Shown: positions 26,479 to 34,735 of the stretch, piece after piece
Layout of the letters: the number at the start of each line of letters is the position of its first letter
Position numbering within the stretch: the stretch's first letter is position 1
NCBI GenBank assembly: GCA_028278325.1
Contig: JANQEO010000301.1
Span: 1-64,000 of the forward strand
Length of the DNA: 64,000 nucleotides
Direction of reading: 5' to 3'
From: Candidatus Binatia bacterium
Lineage (GTDB): Bacteria > Desulfobacterota > Binatia > UBA1149 > JAJCZL01
Position numbers and translations under genes: made by a program
Notes under the pieces: model-generated
The model's input: only the letters and a program-made list of their open reading frames with translations
What the model was told of the DNA's origin: nothing
Database searches by the model: none

Positions 26479-26978
26479 GTAGACCGAGGCCGCAACCGAT
26501 CACGCCGGGCCCTGGCCAGGAGTCGGTGTGGGACTATCCGCGTCCTCCGAGGCTCGAGCATAGTCCCAAACACATCGAGGTGGTGTTTGCGGGTGTTACC
26601 GTCGCCGACAGCAGGAACACGGTGCGTGTATGCGAAACCAGCGGACCACCGGTCTACTATGTGCCGCCAGGCGACGTGAGGACCGACCTCCTGATACCGA
26701 GCGCGTTCGCGTCGTTTTGTGAGTGGAAAGGCAACGCTTCGTACTTCTCGATCCGGGCCGGCGGACGCGAGGCCAAAGACGCTGCATTCAGCTATGCAAC
26801 ACCAACGACGGCTTTCGCGGCTATACAACGCTACGTGGCATTCTACGCCGGTCGCGTCGATGCTTGCTACGTCGATGGAGAAGAGGTCACCCCTCAAGCG
26901 GGTCCATTCTACGCGGGCTGGATCACCGGCGACGTCGTAGGCCCCTTCAAGGGCGACCCCGGCACCGAAGGTTGGTAA
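26475..26978 (+). CDS. DUF427 family protein, long form
   Basis: 167 residues. The core from HIEVVFAGVTVADS to YVAFYAGRVDACYVDGEEV is DUF427, a small beta-sandwich family. The conserved Cys-Trp-Lys-Gly strand appears as FCEWKGNASYFSI. An N-terminal Pro-rich stretch and a C-terminal tail (GDVVGPFKGDPGTEGW) extend beyond the core. The ATG at 26475 overlaps the SDR stop. A second DUF427 gene follows after four bases, so this is a tandem pair of unequal length. Function unknown. Confidence 0.88.
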   Translation: MSRPRPQPITPGPGQESVWDYPRPPRLEHSPKHIEVVFAGVTVADSRNTVRVCETSGPPVYYVPPGDVRTDLLIPSAFASFCEWKGNASYFSIRAGGREAKDAAFSYATPTTAFAAIQRYVAFYAGRVDACYVDGEEVTPQAGPFYAGWITGDVVGPFKGDPGTEGW

Positions 26979-26982
26979 GAAA

Positions 26983-27264
26983 ATGAAGGCTATCTGGAAC
27001 GACAAAGTTATCGCTGAGTCCGACGACACGGTTGTCATCGAAGGCAACCATTACTTCCCCAGCGAAGACGTCAACCACGAATTCTTGACGCTCAGCTCTA
27101 CTACGACGATCTGTCCGTGGAAGGGAACCGCCCACTACTACAGCGTCGACGTAGATGGCAACCTGAACGAAGACTCAGCCTGGTACTACCCTGACCCCAA
27201 AGAGGCCGCGGCCGAGATCCGCGGCCGAATCGCGTTCTGGCGAGGGGTAGAGGTAACCGACTAA
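26983..27264 (+). CDS. DUF427 family protein, short form
   Basis: 93 residues, the minimal DUF427 domain: AIWNDKVIAESDDTVVIEGNHYFP, ICPWKGTAHYYSVDVDG and a final helix with YYPDPKEAAAEIRGRIAFW. It keeps the canonical CPWKG motif that is changed to CEWKG in its longer neighbour. The two may form a hetero-oligomer. Same operon as photolyase; ten bases to the next gene. Confidence 0.92.
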   Translation: MKAIWNDKVIAESDDTVVIEGNHYFPSEDVNHEFLTLSSTTTICPWKGTAHYYSVDVDGNLNEDSAWYYPDPKEAAAEIRGRIAFWRGVEVTD

Positions 27265-27274
27265 GGACCAAACG

Positions 27275-27733
27275 ATGGCAGTATATGTGACAAGCTTCGA
27301 CGTAGAAGGCGATATCCAGACCGCGTTCGACTATCTGGCCGACTTCTCCAACTCTGAACAATGGGATCCGGGCGTGCCCCGCGCGACCAAGCTAGGCTCG
27401 GGCCCGCCGCGCGAAGGCACGACGTTCGAAGTAGACGTATCCTTCCTCGGGACCACGACGACCATGGTCTACGAGATCGTGCGGCTGGAGCGCCCGAACT
27501 TGATTGTGCTGGAAGCTTCGACATCGACGCTGCTCTCCCGTGATGAGATCTCGTTGATCGCGACGCCGGAAGGCATTCACGTGACCTACAACGCCCGCCT
27601 TACTCTACCGACTCTTCTGAGCCCCTTGGATGCCGGCCTCCAATTCGTCTTCAACCGTATCGGAGACCGTGCCCGTGACGGGCTCATCGCCGGGCTGAGA
27701 AGCGAGCTTGGGCTGCGCCCGCGCGCTGCCTAA
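27275..27733 (+). CDS. SRPBCC-family protein (polyketide cyclase-like)
   Basis: 152 residues. The pattern SFDVEGDIQTAFDYLADFSNSEQWDPGV at the start, a seven-strand sheet and a long C-terminal helix (NRIGDRARDGLIAGLRSELG) is the SRPBCC helix-grip fold that binds hydrophobic ligands. AAGGA lies eight bases before the ATG. Last gene of the photolyase operon; its place suggests it carries or modifies a lipid-like product of the module. Confidence 0.88.
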   Translation: MAVYVTSFDVEGDIQTAFDYLADFSNSEQWDPGVPRATKLGSGPPREGTTFEVDVSFLGTTTTMVYEIVRLERPNLIVLEASTSTLLSRDEISLIATPEGIHVTYNARLTLPTLLSPLDAGLQFVFNRIGDRARDGLIAGLRSELGLRPRAA

Positions 27734-27758
27734 TGTCGGGCTGCCTAGTCGCGGCGCT

Positions 27759-30293
27759 CTAGGCCGCGAGGTCGGCCCTCGCGCTGGCCGGGATCTCGAT
27801 CTCGCAGTAGAGGCCTTCGGGCAAGAAGCGCAGGTCGACCCTTCCCTCCAACTCGTACTCGATGACTCCCTTTATCAGCACGAAGCCGTAACCTTCACGC
27901 GTAGGGGCGCTCACGCTCGGACCGCCCGACTCCTGCCAGGTCAGCCTCAGTGGGCCGCCGTTTTCAGTAGACCAAGTCAGGCGGACTTTGCCTTGCGGCA
28001 CGGACAGGGCGCCGTACTTGGAGGCGTTGGTCGTCAGTTCGTGCAGAGCCATGCAGACGGCCGAGCTAGCCTCGGCCGACAGCACCGTGCGCGGACCCTC
28101 CAACTCTATCCGCCCGCGATCGGCGACCATGTGTGCGCCGAGGGTGAGGTTGGCGATCTCTTCGAGGTCGGCCCCCTCCCACTCGGTCCTGGCCAGTGCG
28201 ATGTGCAGCCGCGCCAGAGATCTTATCCGGCCGGTGAAGGCTGCTTGGAACTCATCGAGAGTGTTGGATGTCGCGAGAGACTGCTCGGTTATCGACAGCA
28301 CAGCGGCCAGGTTGTTCTTGACCCGGTGATCTAGTTCACGCATCAACGTGCGCTGCCGTTGCTCGGCGCGCTTACGCTCGGTGATGTCGGTGATGCTACC
28401 CCGGAGCAGGCGCGGCCCCTCGGACGGCAACTGCACCAGCCGTATCTCGCATGTAACCTCTTCCCCCTCCCCGTCAATGTGACTCCACTCGAACACGGGT
28501 GCCTCACCGCAGAACGCCTTATCGATCATCTCGCGCCCGTATTCTTCAGATTTACGCCCGTTTGGCTGGATTGGAGGACTGAGCTCGAAGGGACCGCTCT
28601 CGAGAAGATCTTCGCGGCTCATTTTGAACAGTCTTACGGCGTTGTCGTTGACGTCCGTGAAACGCCCCGTATCGCCGTCAAGCACGACGATCGCCTCGGG
28701 CGCATGCTCCACCAGGATTCGGAACCGATCCATGGCCTGCTGCAGCGATCTCTCCACCGCAACGCGGTCGGAAACGTCGCGAATGAAACCATTGAACTCG
28801 GCCGCGTCGCCTTCGCCTATGACTGTTACCGTGAGTTCTACGGGGAACTCGTGACGATCCCTGTGGACCGCACTGAACTGCACACGACGCTCGAGTATCC
28901 CGCGACGGCCGGTTTTCCTGAAGTTGACCATCCCCTCTTCGTGACGCGCTCGAAGATGCTCGGGCACGATCAGTTCGCCGAGCGCACGGCCGATGGCTTC
29001 TGTTCGTGACCAACCGAACATCGCTTCGGCGGCCCCCTCCCACGCCGTGATGGTTCCAGTACTATCGATGGTGATAATCGCGTCGAGCGCGTTGTCTAGA
29101 ATTAGACGATTGCGCTCCTCGCTCCGCGACAAGGCCAGCTCCGCCCGCTTACGCCCGGAAGACGTCAGCAAGTAGCCCGTCACGACGAAGGTCAACAACA
29201 ACCCGGCGATCAAGATTGCCCACGACGCCCACTGCTGTCTTGCCTCGAAGAAACCCGCCGTAGGAACACCGGAGACACGCCACCGGCGTCCGGCCCAGTC
29301 GAGGACGACATCCGTCCTGAACCGCTCCTGAAGCCCTGCAGCGACCGAACGCATGGAACCGTGGTCCAAGCCGGGACCTCGCTCTGCAGCCGGCGAATCG
29401 TCACCCCGTGATGCCTCGAGGTCGGAACAGAAGTGAGCGAGCGGCTCAGGAGCCGGCGCCGCCGACTCGTCGAACAGCTCGATACAAATACCGGCGGGGG
29501 CAAGCTCGGCTAGCGCTGTATCCAGAAGGTCGCCGACGCGAAATACACCGAGAACGAAGCCCTGTAATTTCTCGTCGGTTCTGCCGGACTTCGACTCTTC
29601 AAGGCCGCTTCGGAACACGGGCAAGAACACCAGGACGCCACGCTGTTCACCGCGCTCCTGGACAAGTGTAATCGGAGCGCTGGCTCTGGCTTCGTTCGAC
29701 CGGCGAGCCGCGTTCAGGGCTTCGTAACGAACGGGATCGGAGGCGACGTCGAAGCCTATGGCCGGCTCGTTACCTCTCCTTGGAACGACATAGTGAACGG
29801 GAAAGTACTCTGCGCGCGGTGACGCTGGCGCCATCGCACCTTCCTCGGTCCTCTCGGTGATGGCGAATCCTTCGAGGCCTGCAGCCCGGATGCTACCCTC
29901 GAAGGCCTCCCTTTGGGAGCCTCGAACACGCGGGACCCATTCGACGGCCTGCACGCCCTCGGCCCAGGTCAGAGTCGAGTCGACAAAGGTCTCAAACTCG
30001 GAGTAGGTGACGTCACTCGACGCGTGAAAGAGGCCGCGCAACGCCTCGAGCGCGTGCAGCTCACTCTCTATTTCGTCGTGGACGGCGTGAGCCCGGTCGG
30101 CCGCGATTGCTCGGAACTGGCCGAGGAGCCAACGTTGCTCGATGGTCCTGGCGACCCAGAACAGAGCAACCGTCATGCAAAGGCCGAGGGCGCCGATGAA
30201 CAAGATCGACTTGGAGGCGCGCAACCGCGCAAACCAGCCTTGCGGGTCCTTCACGGGCGGCGGCGAGCTGTAAGCTGCGCGTTCAGTGCCCAT
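27759..30293 (-). CDS. Membrane sensor kinase: CHASE-PAS-PAS-HWE
   Basis: 844 residues from the ATG at 30293, which has CAGGAG four bases upstream (an open frame reaches a GTG at 30335). TM helices at about 28-48 and 356-377 flank a periplasmic CHASE domain (about 75-275; VQAVEWVPRV, GNEPAIGFDVASDP). Two PAS domains follow (about 390-515 and 520-645), then His656 in LMRELDHRVKNNLAAVL and the ATPase N-box ALHELTTNASKYG (Asn756). It senses a small outside ligand and belongs to the same HWE/HisKA_2 type as the 7952-9778 kinase. No response regulator is adjacent. Confidence 0.9.
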   Translation of the reverse strand: MGTERAAYSSPPPVKDPQGWFARLRASKSILFIGALGLCMTVALFWVARTIEQRWLLGQFRAIAADRAHAVHDEIESELHALEALRGLFHASSDVTYSEFETFVDSTLTWAEGVQAVEWVPRVRGSQREAFEGSIRAAGLEGFAITERTEEGAMAPASPRAEYFPVHYVVPRRGNEPAIGFDVASDPVRYEALNAARRSNEARASAPITLVQERGEQRGVLVFLPVFRSGLEESKSGRTDEKLQGFVLGVFRVGDLLDTALAELAPAGICIELFDESAAPAPEPLAHFCSDLEASRGDDSPAAERGPGLDHGSMRSVAAGLQERFRTDVVLDWAGRRWRVSGVPTAGFFEARQQWASWAILIAGLLLTFVVTGYLLTSSGRKRAELALSRSEERNRLILDNALDAIITIDSTGTITAWEGAAEAMFGWSRTEAIGRALGELIVPEHLRARHEEGMVNFRKTGRRGILERRVQFSAVHRDRHEFPVELTVTVIGEGDAAEFNGFIRDVSDRVAVERSLQQAMDRFRILVEHAPEAIVVLDGDTGRFTDVNDNAVRLFKMSREDLLESGPFELSPPIQPNGRKSEEYGREMIDKAFCGEAPVFEWSHIDGEGEEVTCEIRLVQLPSEGPRLLRGSITDITERKRAEQRQRTLMRELDHRVKNNLAAVLSITEQSLATSNTLDEFQAAFTGRIRSLARLHIALARTEWEGADLEEIANLTLGAHMVADRGRIELEGPRTVLSAEASSAVCMALHELTTNASKYGALSVPQGKVRLTWSTENGGPLRLTWQESGGPSVSAPTREGYGFVLIKGVIEYELEGRVDLRFLPEGLYCEIEIPASARADLAA

Positions 30294-30462
30294 GGCACTC
30301 CTGAATCGGGACCGAGTCTCCGTGTCGGAATCCACCGGAACCGAGCCACGACCTGCGAGCCTATCCCATCGGGTTTTGCTGCGTCAATTAGAATGGCCGC
30401 CTACAACCCCTCCGACCGGAGCTTCTTGACCGACGACGCACCTGTTTCATATAGTCGCCGCG

Positions 30463-31326
30463 ATGGATGAGCTGACGATCCGAAGGATCCCGTTCGAGTT
30501 CCCGGAAGACATCGAACCGCACTGGAACGCCGCCAAGCCCGAGTGGAGCCACATGGTCAACGGCGCATCGCTGGTGATGCCCTACCTGGAACCTTATTTG
30601 ATTCAGTCTGTTCGCGCCGGGATGAAGCAGATCGAGGACCCTGAACTCAAGGCGGTGGCATCCGACTATTGCGGCCAGGAAGGTCAACACTTTCGCCAAC
30701 ACAAGCGCTTCAATGATCTGCTCGCCGACAAGGGCTATCCGGAACTGCGCGAACTCGAAGACCGAATGACCGAAGGCTACCGGCGGATTACCGAGAAGCA
30801 CTCGTTGCGTTTTCACCTGGCATACGCGGCAGGATTCGAATCGATGGCGCTGGTGATCGGACACTGGCTGGTCAGAGACCGCGAGTATCTGTTCGGCGGA
30901 TCGGACCCGCGCGTAGCCTCGTTGATCCTTTGGCACTTCGTCGAGGAGATAGAGCACAAGAACGCCGCGCTGGATGTCTACAACGCAGTTTGCCCTGGCT
31001 ACTTCTATCGGCTTTTCGGGCTCTTCTATGCCAGCTTTCACGTCATCGCACTCAGCCGCCGAGCCTATCGGTCGATGCTTCGAAAGGACGGCCTTTGGAC
31101 GAAGCCGAGTTCGCGCCTGCGGCTGTGGAAGGAAGTAACCCGTTTTCTTGCCCTGGTACTCCCCCACATGTTGCGGTGCTCGGTCCCTGGTCATGACCCG
31201 CGCAAGATCGAGGACCCACAGTGGGTCGTCGATTGGGTTCAGGCATACAGAGACGGGCAAGGCTCGGTGCCGATCCTCGATACCCAAAACCTGGCCGCCC
31301 CGCTCGGCGAGCCCAGACCCGCATAG
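30463..31326 (+). CDS. PF10118-type predicted metal-dependent hydrolase
   Basis: 287 residues, all-helical. ExxH-type motifs in DYCGQEGQHFRQH and LWHFVEEIEHKNAALDVY, with another Glu in AGFESMAL, give a ferritin-like set of carboxylate/His metal ligands. The N-terminus IRRIPFEFPEDIEPHWN is typical of the PF10118 family. Family members often lie among hydrocarbon or sterol degradation genes. The actual reaction is unproven. It is followed after ten bases by a styrene-oxide-isomerase-like gene, which makes oxidised-hydrocarbon chemistry plausible. Confidence 0.82.
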   Translation: MDELTIRRIPFEFPEDIEPHWNAAKPEWSHMVNGASLVMPYLEPYLIQSVRAGMKQIEDPELKAVASDYCGQEGQHFRQHKRFNDLLADKGYPELRELEDRMTEGYRRITEKHSLRFHLAYAAGFESMALVIGHWLVRDREYLFGGSDPRVASLILWHFVEEIEHKNAALDVYNAVCPGYFYRLFGLFYASFHVIALSRRAYRSMLRKDGLWTKPSSRLRLWKEVTRFLALVLPHMLRCSVPGHDPRKIEDPQWVVDWVQAYRDGQGSVPILDTQNLAAPLGEPRPA

Positions 31327-31336
31327 GAGCGTCAAA

Positions 31337-31822
31337 ATGGATTCTTTGCTTCGCTGCCAACGCCTGCTGGTGGGGCACGGCGCACTCGTCTTGTTGCTTG
31401 GTTTCGTCATCGGTTTCGGATTTTTGTTCTTCCTGATCGGCGAGATCGCACTGTGGCCGATTCCCGGCAGCATCGACTATCAGATGCCGGGTACCTACGA
31501 CGCATGGCGCATGGCCCACATGGAGGGTGTCGTCAACGGCCTCGCGCTGTGGCTTGTCGCACTCTTGCTCCCTGTGGTGCCGGCCACCGATGTTCTGCGA
31601 GTCCGCCTTACCTGGGGAATGATCATCGCCGCATGGACGATCGTAGTCGCGTCAGCGATTGATCCCCTCTTTCCCGATGCGCGCGGGCTGAGCATGGGCG
31701 GAAATCTCGCCAATACGATCGCGTTCCTCTTGTTTTATGTGGGGATCGTCGCGGTGGTGTGGGTAGTCGCTACCGTCGCCGTGAAATCGCTCTCCGGCGC
31801 TCGCGAGCTTCCGCGGTCCTAG
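31337..31822 (+). CDS. Styrene-oxide isomerase (StyC)-like membrane protein
   Basis: 161 residues with four membrane helices. Compared from memory with StyC (169 residues), it keeps LVGHG at the start of helix 1, the PIPG...PGT..AW.MAH loop, His61 and Asn67 in AHMEGVVNG (StyC His58, which ligates heme b, and Asn64) and a FPDARGL turn like FSPNRGL. The Tyr that StyC has before that turn is not present, so the reaction may differ. ATG 31337 is ten bases after the PF10118 gene. Such enzymes turn epoxides into aldehydes in the membrane. Homology is likely; function is inferred. Confidence 0.68.
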   Translation: MDSLLRCQRLLVGHGALVLLLGFVIGFGFLFFLIGEIALWPIPGSIDYQMPGTYDAWRMAHMEGVVNGLALWLVALLLPVVPATDVLRVRLTWGMIIAAWTIVVASAIDPLFPDARGLSMGGNLANTIAFLLFYVGIVAVVWVVATVAVKSLSGARELPRS

Positions 31823-31923
31823 CCTGTTCGTACTATAGGTCTGCCGGCATCCCAGCCTAAAGGTCGTCGAGGGAGCCCGATAAGAGCGTGCAACGCCTGG
31901 GCGTGACCGCTAGGGTCGCGCGC

Positions 31924-32604
31924 ATGGCACCAAGAATTACACTTTACACGATCGGCCCTTCCCAGAACGCCATCCGCACGGAGCTGGCACTGCGCGAGAA
32001 GGGGCTGGACTTCGACCGGGTCGAGGTCGACCTGTTCAAAGGTGAGCATCGCCAACCGCCCTTTTCGGATCTTACGCCCCGGCAGCAAGTCCCTACCCTC
32101 GTCTATGACGGCGGTGACGGAGAGATCGTGGTCTACGAGAGCATCGCCACGATCCGCTTCATCGACGACATGCATCCTGAACCGCCCTTGATGCCGCCGG
32201 TGAGCGAACCCCGCCGCCGCGCCGAGGCACTCATGCGCATCGAAGAGTTCCAGGCCAAGCTCGACCCACGAAACATTTTCGGCTCGGTAGCCTTCGGGGG
32301 TCAAAGCCGCGAGCAACTCGGCACTCGAGTGGACGATCTAGTCGGTGAGCTCGACCGCTGGGAGGTCTACACGACGGGACGGACCTTCCTGGCGGGCGAT
32401 CAGTTCACCCTCGCCGACATCGCGGTGTTTCCGCTGCTCATGCATTTCGAAGCACTCGGCTTCGACTATGCGAGCCGAACACCGGCGTTGGCCGCCTACA
32501 TGTCGCAGTGTAAGGCGCGCCCGTCAGTGGTCGCTTCAGGATGGCTGGAGGCGTTCACTGCCTTCGCCGAGGCGCGCGCTCCGCAGAAAGTGCTGGCGGG
32601 CTGA
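31924..32604 (+). CDS. Glutathione S-transferase family protein
   Basis: 226 residues. ITLYTIGPSQNAIRTELALREKGL is the first strand and helix of the thioredoxin-like domain, QVPTLVYD holds the cis-Pro and VVYESIATIRFID the glutathione site. The helical domain has FLAGDQFTLADIAVFPLLMHFE with the N-capping Asp. Its place just after an epoxide-isomerase-like gene fits conjugation or isomerisation of a reactive electrophile. Confidence 0.9.
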   Translation: MAPRITLYTIGPSQNAIRTELALREKGLDFDRVEVDLFKGEHRQPPFSDLTPRQQVPTLVYDGGDGEIVVYESIATIRFIDDMHPEPPLMPPVSEPRRRAEALMRIEEFQAKLDPRNIFGSVAFGGQSREQLGTRVDDLVGELDRWEVYTTGRTFLAGDQFTLADIAVFPLLMHFEALGFDYASRTPALAAYMSQCKARPSVVASGWLEAFTAFAEARAPQKVLAG

Positions 32605-32692
32605 GCACGCCCCGGGCGTGCGCAAGCTCGACGGGCGCGGCGGTCGCTGGTTGCAAACGAACCGCGCGTGATCGCGGCGGATGGGCCGCGCG

Positions 32693-33100
32693 TTACAGGA
32701 TCTTGACGAGTACCGACACTACGCCGATACCCGCCACCATCATGCCGCCAAGCCGCAGACTCATACGGCGCTCGAGGTCAGCGAGACGTCCGTCGAAACG
32801 AGCACTGAGCTCGGCGAGCCGCGTGTCCAGATGCTTTTCGGCCTGAGCGAAGCGGTTTTCGATCTGAGCGAAGCGGTCTTCGATGGTCGTGAATCTCGCG
32901 TCAACAGACGAGAAGCGAGCGTCGACTGCAGTGAAACGTGCCTCGATCCGCGTCCCCAGCTCACGCAGATCCTGCTTGGTGGCGAGTGTGTCGGTCATGG
33001 CTGCAGCTAGCGCCCGCGCCTGCCCTTCGGCCTGACGCTCAGTGAACCCAGCTTCACGCAGCCGCTTGGCGTACGCAAGCGTATCGAGGGCTATCGCCAC
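32693..33100 (-). CDS. Coiled-coil membrane-tethered protein (DUF1640-like)
   Basis: 135 residues from the GTG at 33100, which directly follows GGAGGTA. The N-terminal DTLAYAKRLREAGFTERQAEGQARALAAAM is the motif of DUF1640/CCDC90-like proteins. Residues 50-110 are a regular coiled coil with seven-residue units such as ARFTAVD, ARFSSVD, ARFTTIE, DRFAQIE. A hydrophobic C-terminus (LGGMMVAGIGVVSVLVKIL) is a tail anchor. Family members are often found near toxin or phage genes but also alone; the role is unknown. Confidence 0.72.
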   Translation of the reverse strand: MAIALDTLAYAKRLREAGFTERQAEGQARALAAAMTDTLATKQDLRELGTRIEARFTAVDARFSSVDARFTTIEDRFAQIENRFAQAEKHLDTRLAELSARFDGRLADLERRMSLRLGGMMVAGIGVVSVLVKIL

Positions 33101-33286
33101 TACCTCCAACCTCGGCCAATCCCACCGCAGCGGCAATCACCGAACCATCATACTCGTTCAGAGAATCAGGGTGGCACCGGCTTGGAGAAAACCTCGCGAA
33201 CCACTGACAAACCCGTCACACTGGTAGAATACTCGGAACGCTAGCGCTGCGCCGGCCGCGTCCACGTTTTCCCGATATCGAGACAC

Positions 33287-34000
33287 GTGTTGCAGAACGA
33301 TTCACTCAGCAGGCCTCGTCTACTGATCGCGCGCGCGGGAATCGCCCTCGCCCTACTCCTACTGAACGCAGGCCCTGCCACCGCGTCCCCTCCTGTTGAG
33401 CTTTCATTGGGGGGTTCCGACGGCCAGCCGCGCGCGCTGTCGGATCTACGCGGCGACGTAGTCGTGGTGAACTTCTGGGCTACCTGGTGCCTGCCTTGTC
33501 TCGAGGAGCTGCCTCTGCTCGAGCGGTTGTCGCGTGAGTACGAGGCGCGCGGCGTCCGTTTCATCGCCGCATCGGCCGACGATGAGTCCACATACGACAA
33601 GATCGATCGCGTGATCGCCGGCGCCGGCGTTACGTTCGAGGTTTGGCGGGGTGCAACCACCCTGGACATGCGCGGGCTTGGGTTGGGTACGGCGCTGCCG
33701 GCAACCGCAGTAGTTGGACGCGACGGCCGTGTAGCCGCCGGAATCAACGGACTGGTCACGGAGGCGCAGCTGCGTGAGGCCTTGGAGGCCGCCCTTTCTG
33801 GGCAACCGTTGGAGGCACGTCACGACGGCGTACAAGATGACGACCACGACCTTCACATCGATACTGCCAAACACCAAGACGGCGATGCCGAGGCAGCGTT
33901 GGATGCGGGCCATGATCACGCCCATGACCACGGGCACGATCACGACCATGCACACGATCACGCGCCACACGGAACGGATGCATCACTAGTTCCGAGTTGA
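33287..34000 (+). CDS. TlpA-like thioredoxin with His-rich C-terminal tail
   Basis: 237 residues. Signal peptide or anchor at about 13-33. The redoxin domain has NFWATWCLPCLEELP (active-site Cys pair WCLPC) and a cis-Pro in ALPATAVV, as in periplasmic TlpA/ResA proteins that reduce cytochrome c or copper-site cysteines. After residue 180 comes a tail with about 15 His among Asp residues (HDHAHDHGHDHDHAHDH), a probable metal-binding stretch. The mix suggests metal delivery or storage tied to thiol reduction. Start GTG 33287 or TTG 33290. A beta-strand-rich gene follows after 27 bases. Confidence 0.85.
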   Translation: MLQNDSLSRPRLLIARAGIALALLLLNAGPATASPPVELSLGGSDGQPRALSDLRGDVVVVNFWATWCLPCLEELPLLERLSREYEARGVRFIAASADDESTYDKIDRVIAGAGVTFEVWRGATTLDMRGLGLGTALPATAVVGRDGRVAAGINGLVTEAQLREALEAALSGQPLEARHDGVQDDDHDLHIDTAKHQDGDAEAALDAGHDHAHDHGHDHDHAHDHAPHGTDASLVPS

Positions 34001-34027
34001 CCGCTTTGACCGGGCGAGGGCCGCGCC

Positions 34028-34624
34028 GTGAGCGGGGCGAAAACAGGTGGCCAGAACCGCTTCGTAGCAAGCATCCGCTACATCGAAGACGAGATAGACC
34101 GAGCGAAGCTTCGCTCGACCCTTATGGTGCACGTGTTGCCGCGGCTGTCGCTCGGCGTGGAGTACAATCCCCTGGCGGACGACGAGGTCGGTCCTCTGGC
34201 AAACCTCCTGGTCGTAAGTGAAACCGATCGTGTACCGGCGCTCATGGTCGGAACCAGCTCCGACCGGATCGGCACGGAGTTCGGGCAATCGTACTACGCG
34301 ACTCTGAGCAAGGACCTGGAAGCATTCACGCAGTTGCCCGTGGCGCCCTATGTCGGAATCGCCTACGGAGAGTTCGATGACGAATTCACGGCCATCGGCG
34401 GCATGAATCTACGGTTCACCGAGCGCCTGAGTTCCTTGATCATATTCGACGGTAAACACGTGCACCCAACGCTTAGCTGGACCCAGGGGCGGCACGTAGC
34501 CAGCGTCCTGCTGGTCGAAGGCGAGCGATTGGGCATCTCCTACAGCATCGCATTCGACCTGCCGCTGCCGCGCTGGTCCGATAGGGCTCGCACCGACCGG
34601 GACGTACGCGATCCGACGCTTTGA
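34028..34624 (+). CDS. Beta-strand-rich protein, possible outer-membrane barrel
   Basis: 198 residues from GTG 34028. Alternating patterns of hydrophobic and polar residues (YYATLSKDLEAF, APYVGIAYGEFDD, TAIGGMNLRFTERLSSLIIF, GRHVASVLLVEGERLGISYSIAF) look like the strands of a small barrel, with an aromatic near the last strand. No signal peptide is visible at the chosen start, so either the start is wrong or it is not exported. Family not recognised. It lies just after the His-tailed TlpA-like gene. Confidence 0.5.
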   Translation: MSGAKTGGQNRFVASIRYIEDEIDRAKLRSTLMVHVLPRLSLGVEYNPLADDEVGPLANLLVVSETDRVPALMVGTSSDRIGTEFGQSYYATLSKDLEAFTQLPVAPYVGIAYGEFDDEFTAIGGMNLRFTERLSSLIIFDGKHVHPTLSWTQGRHVASVLLVEGERLGISYSIAFDLPLPRWSDRARTDRDVRDPTL

Positions 34625-34735
34625 ACATCCCGCGCGCGGGGACCAGCCCTTCCCATGCGGGTCAGTCTGAAGTAGTCCCCCGACAACCCTCCGGCCCTTT
34701 TTGATCCGACGCTCTGCTGATAGCGTCTACTAGCA

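Noticed and set aside
33901-33970. Tandem DNA repeat as CRISPR-like or satellite array
   Set aside because: The repeated CATGACCACG-like units are simply the codons of the His/Asp-rich tail.
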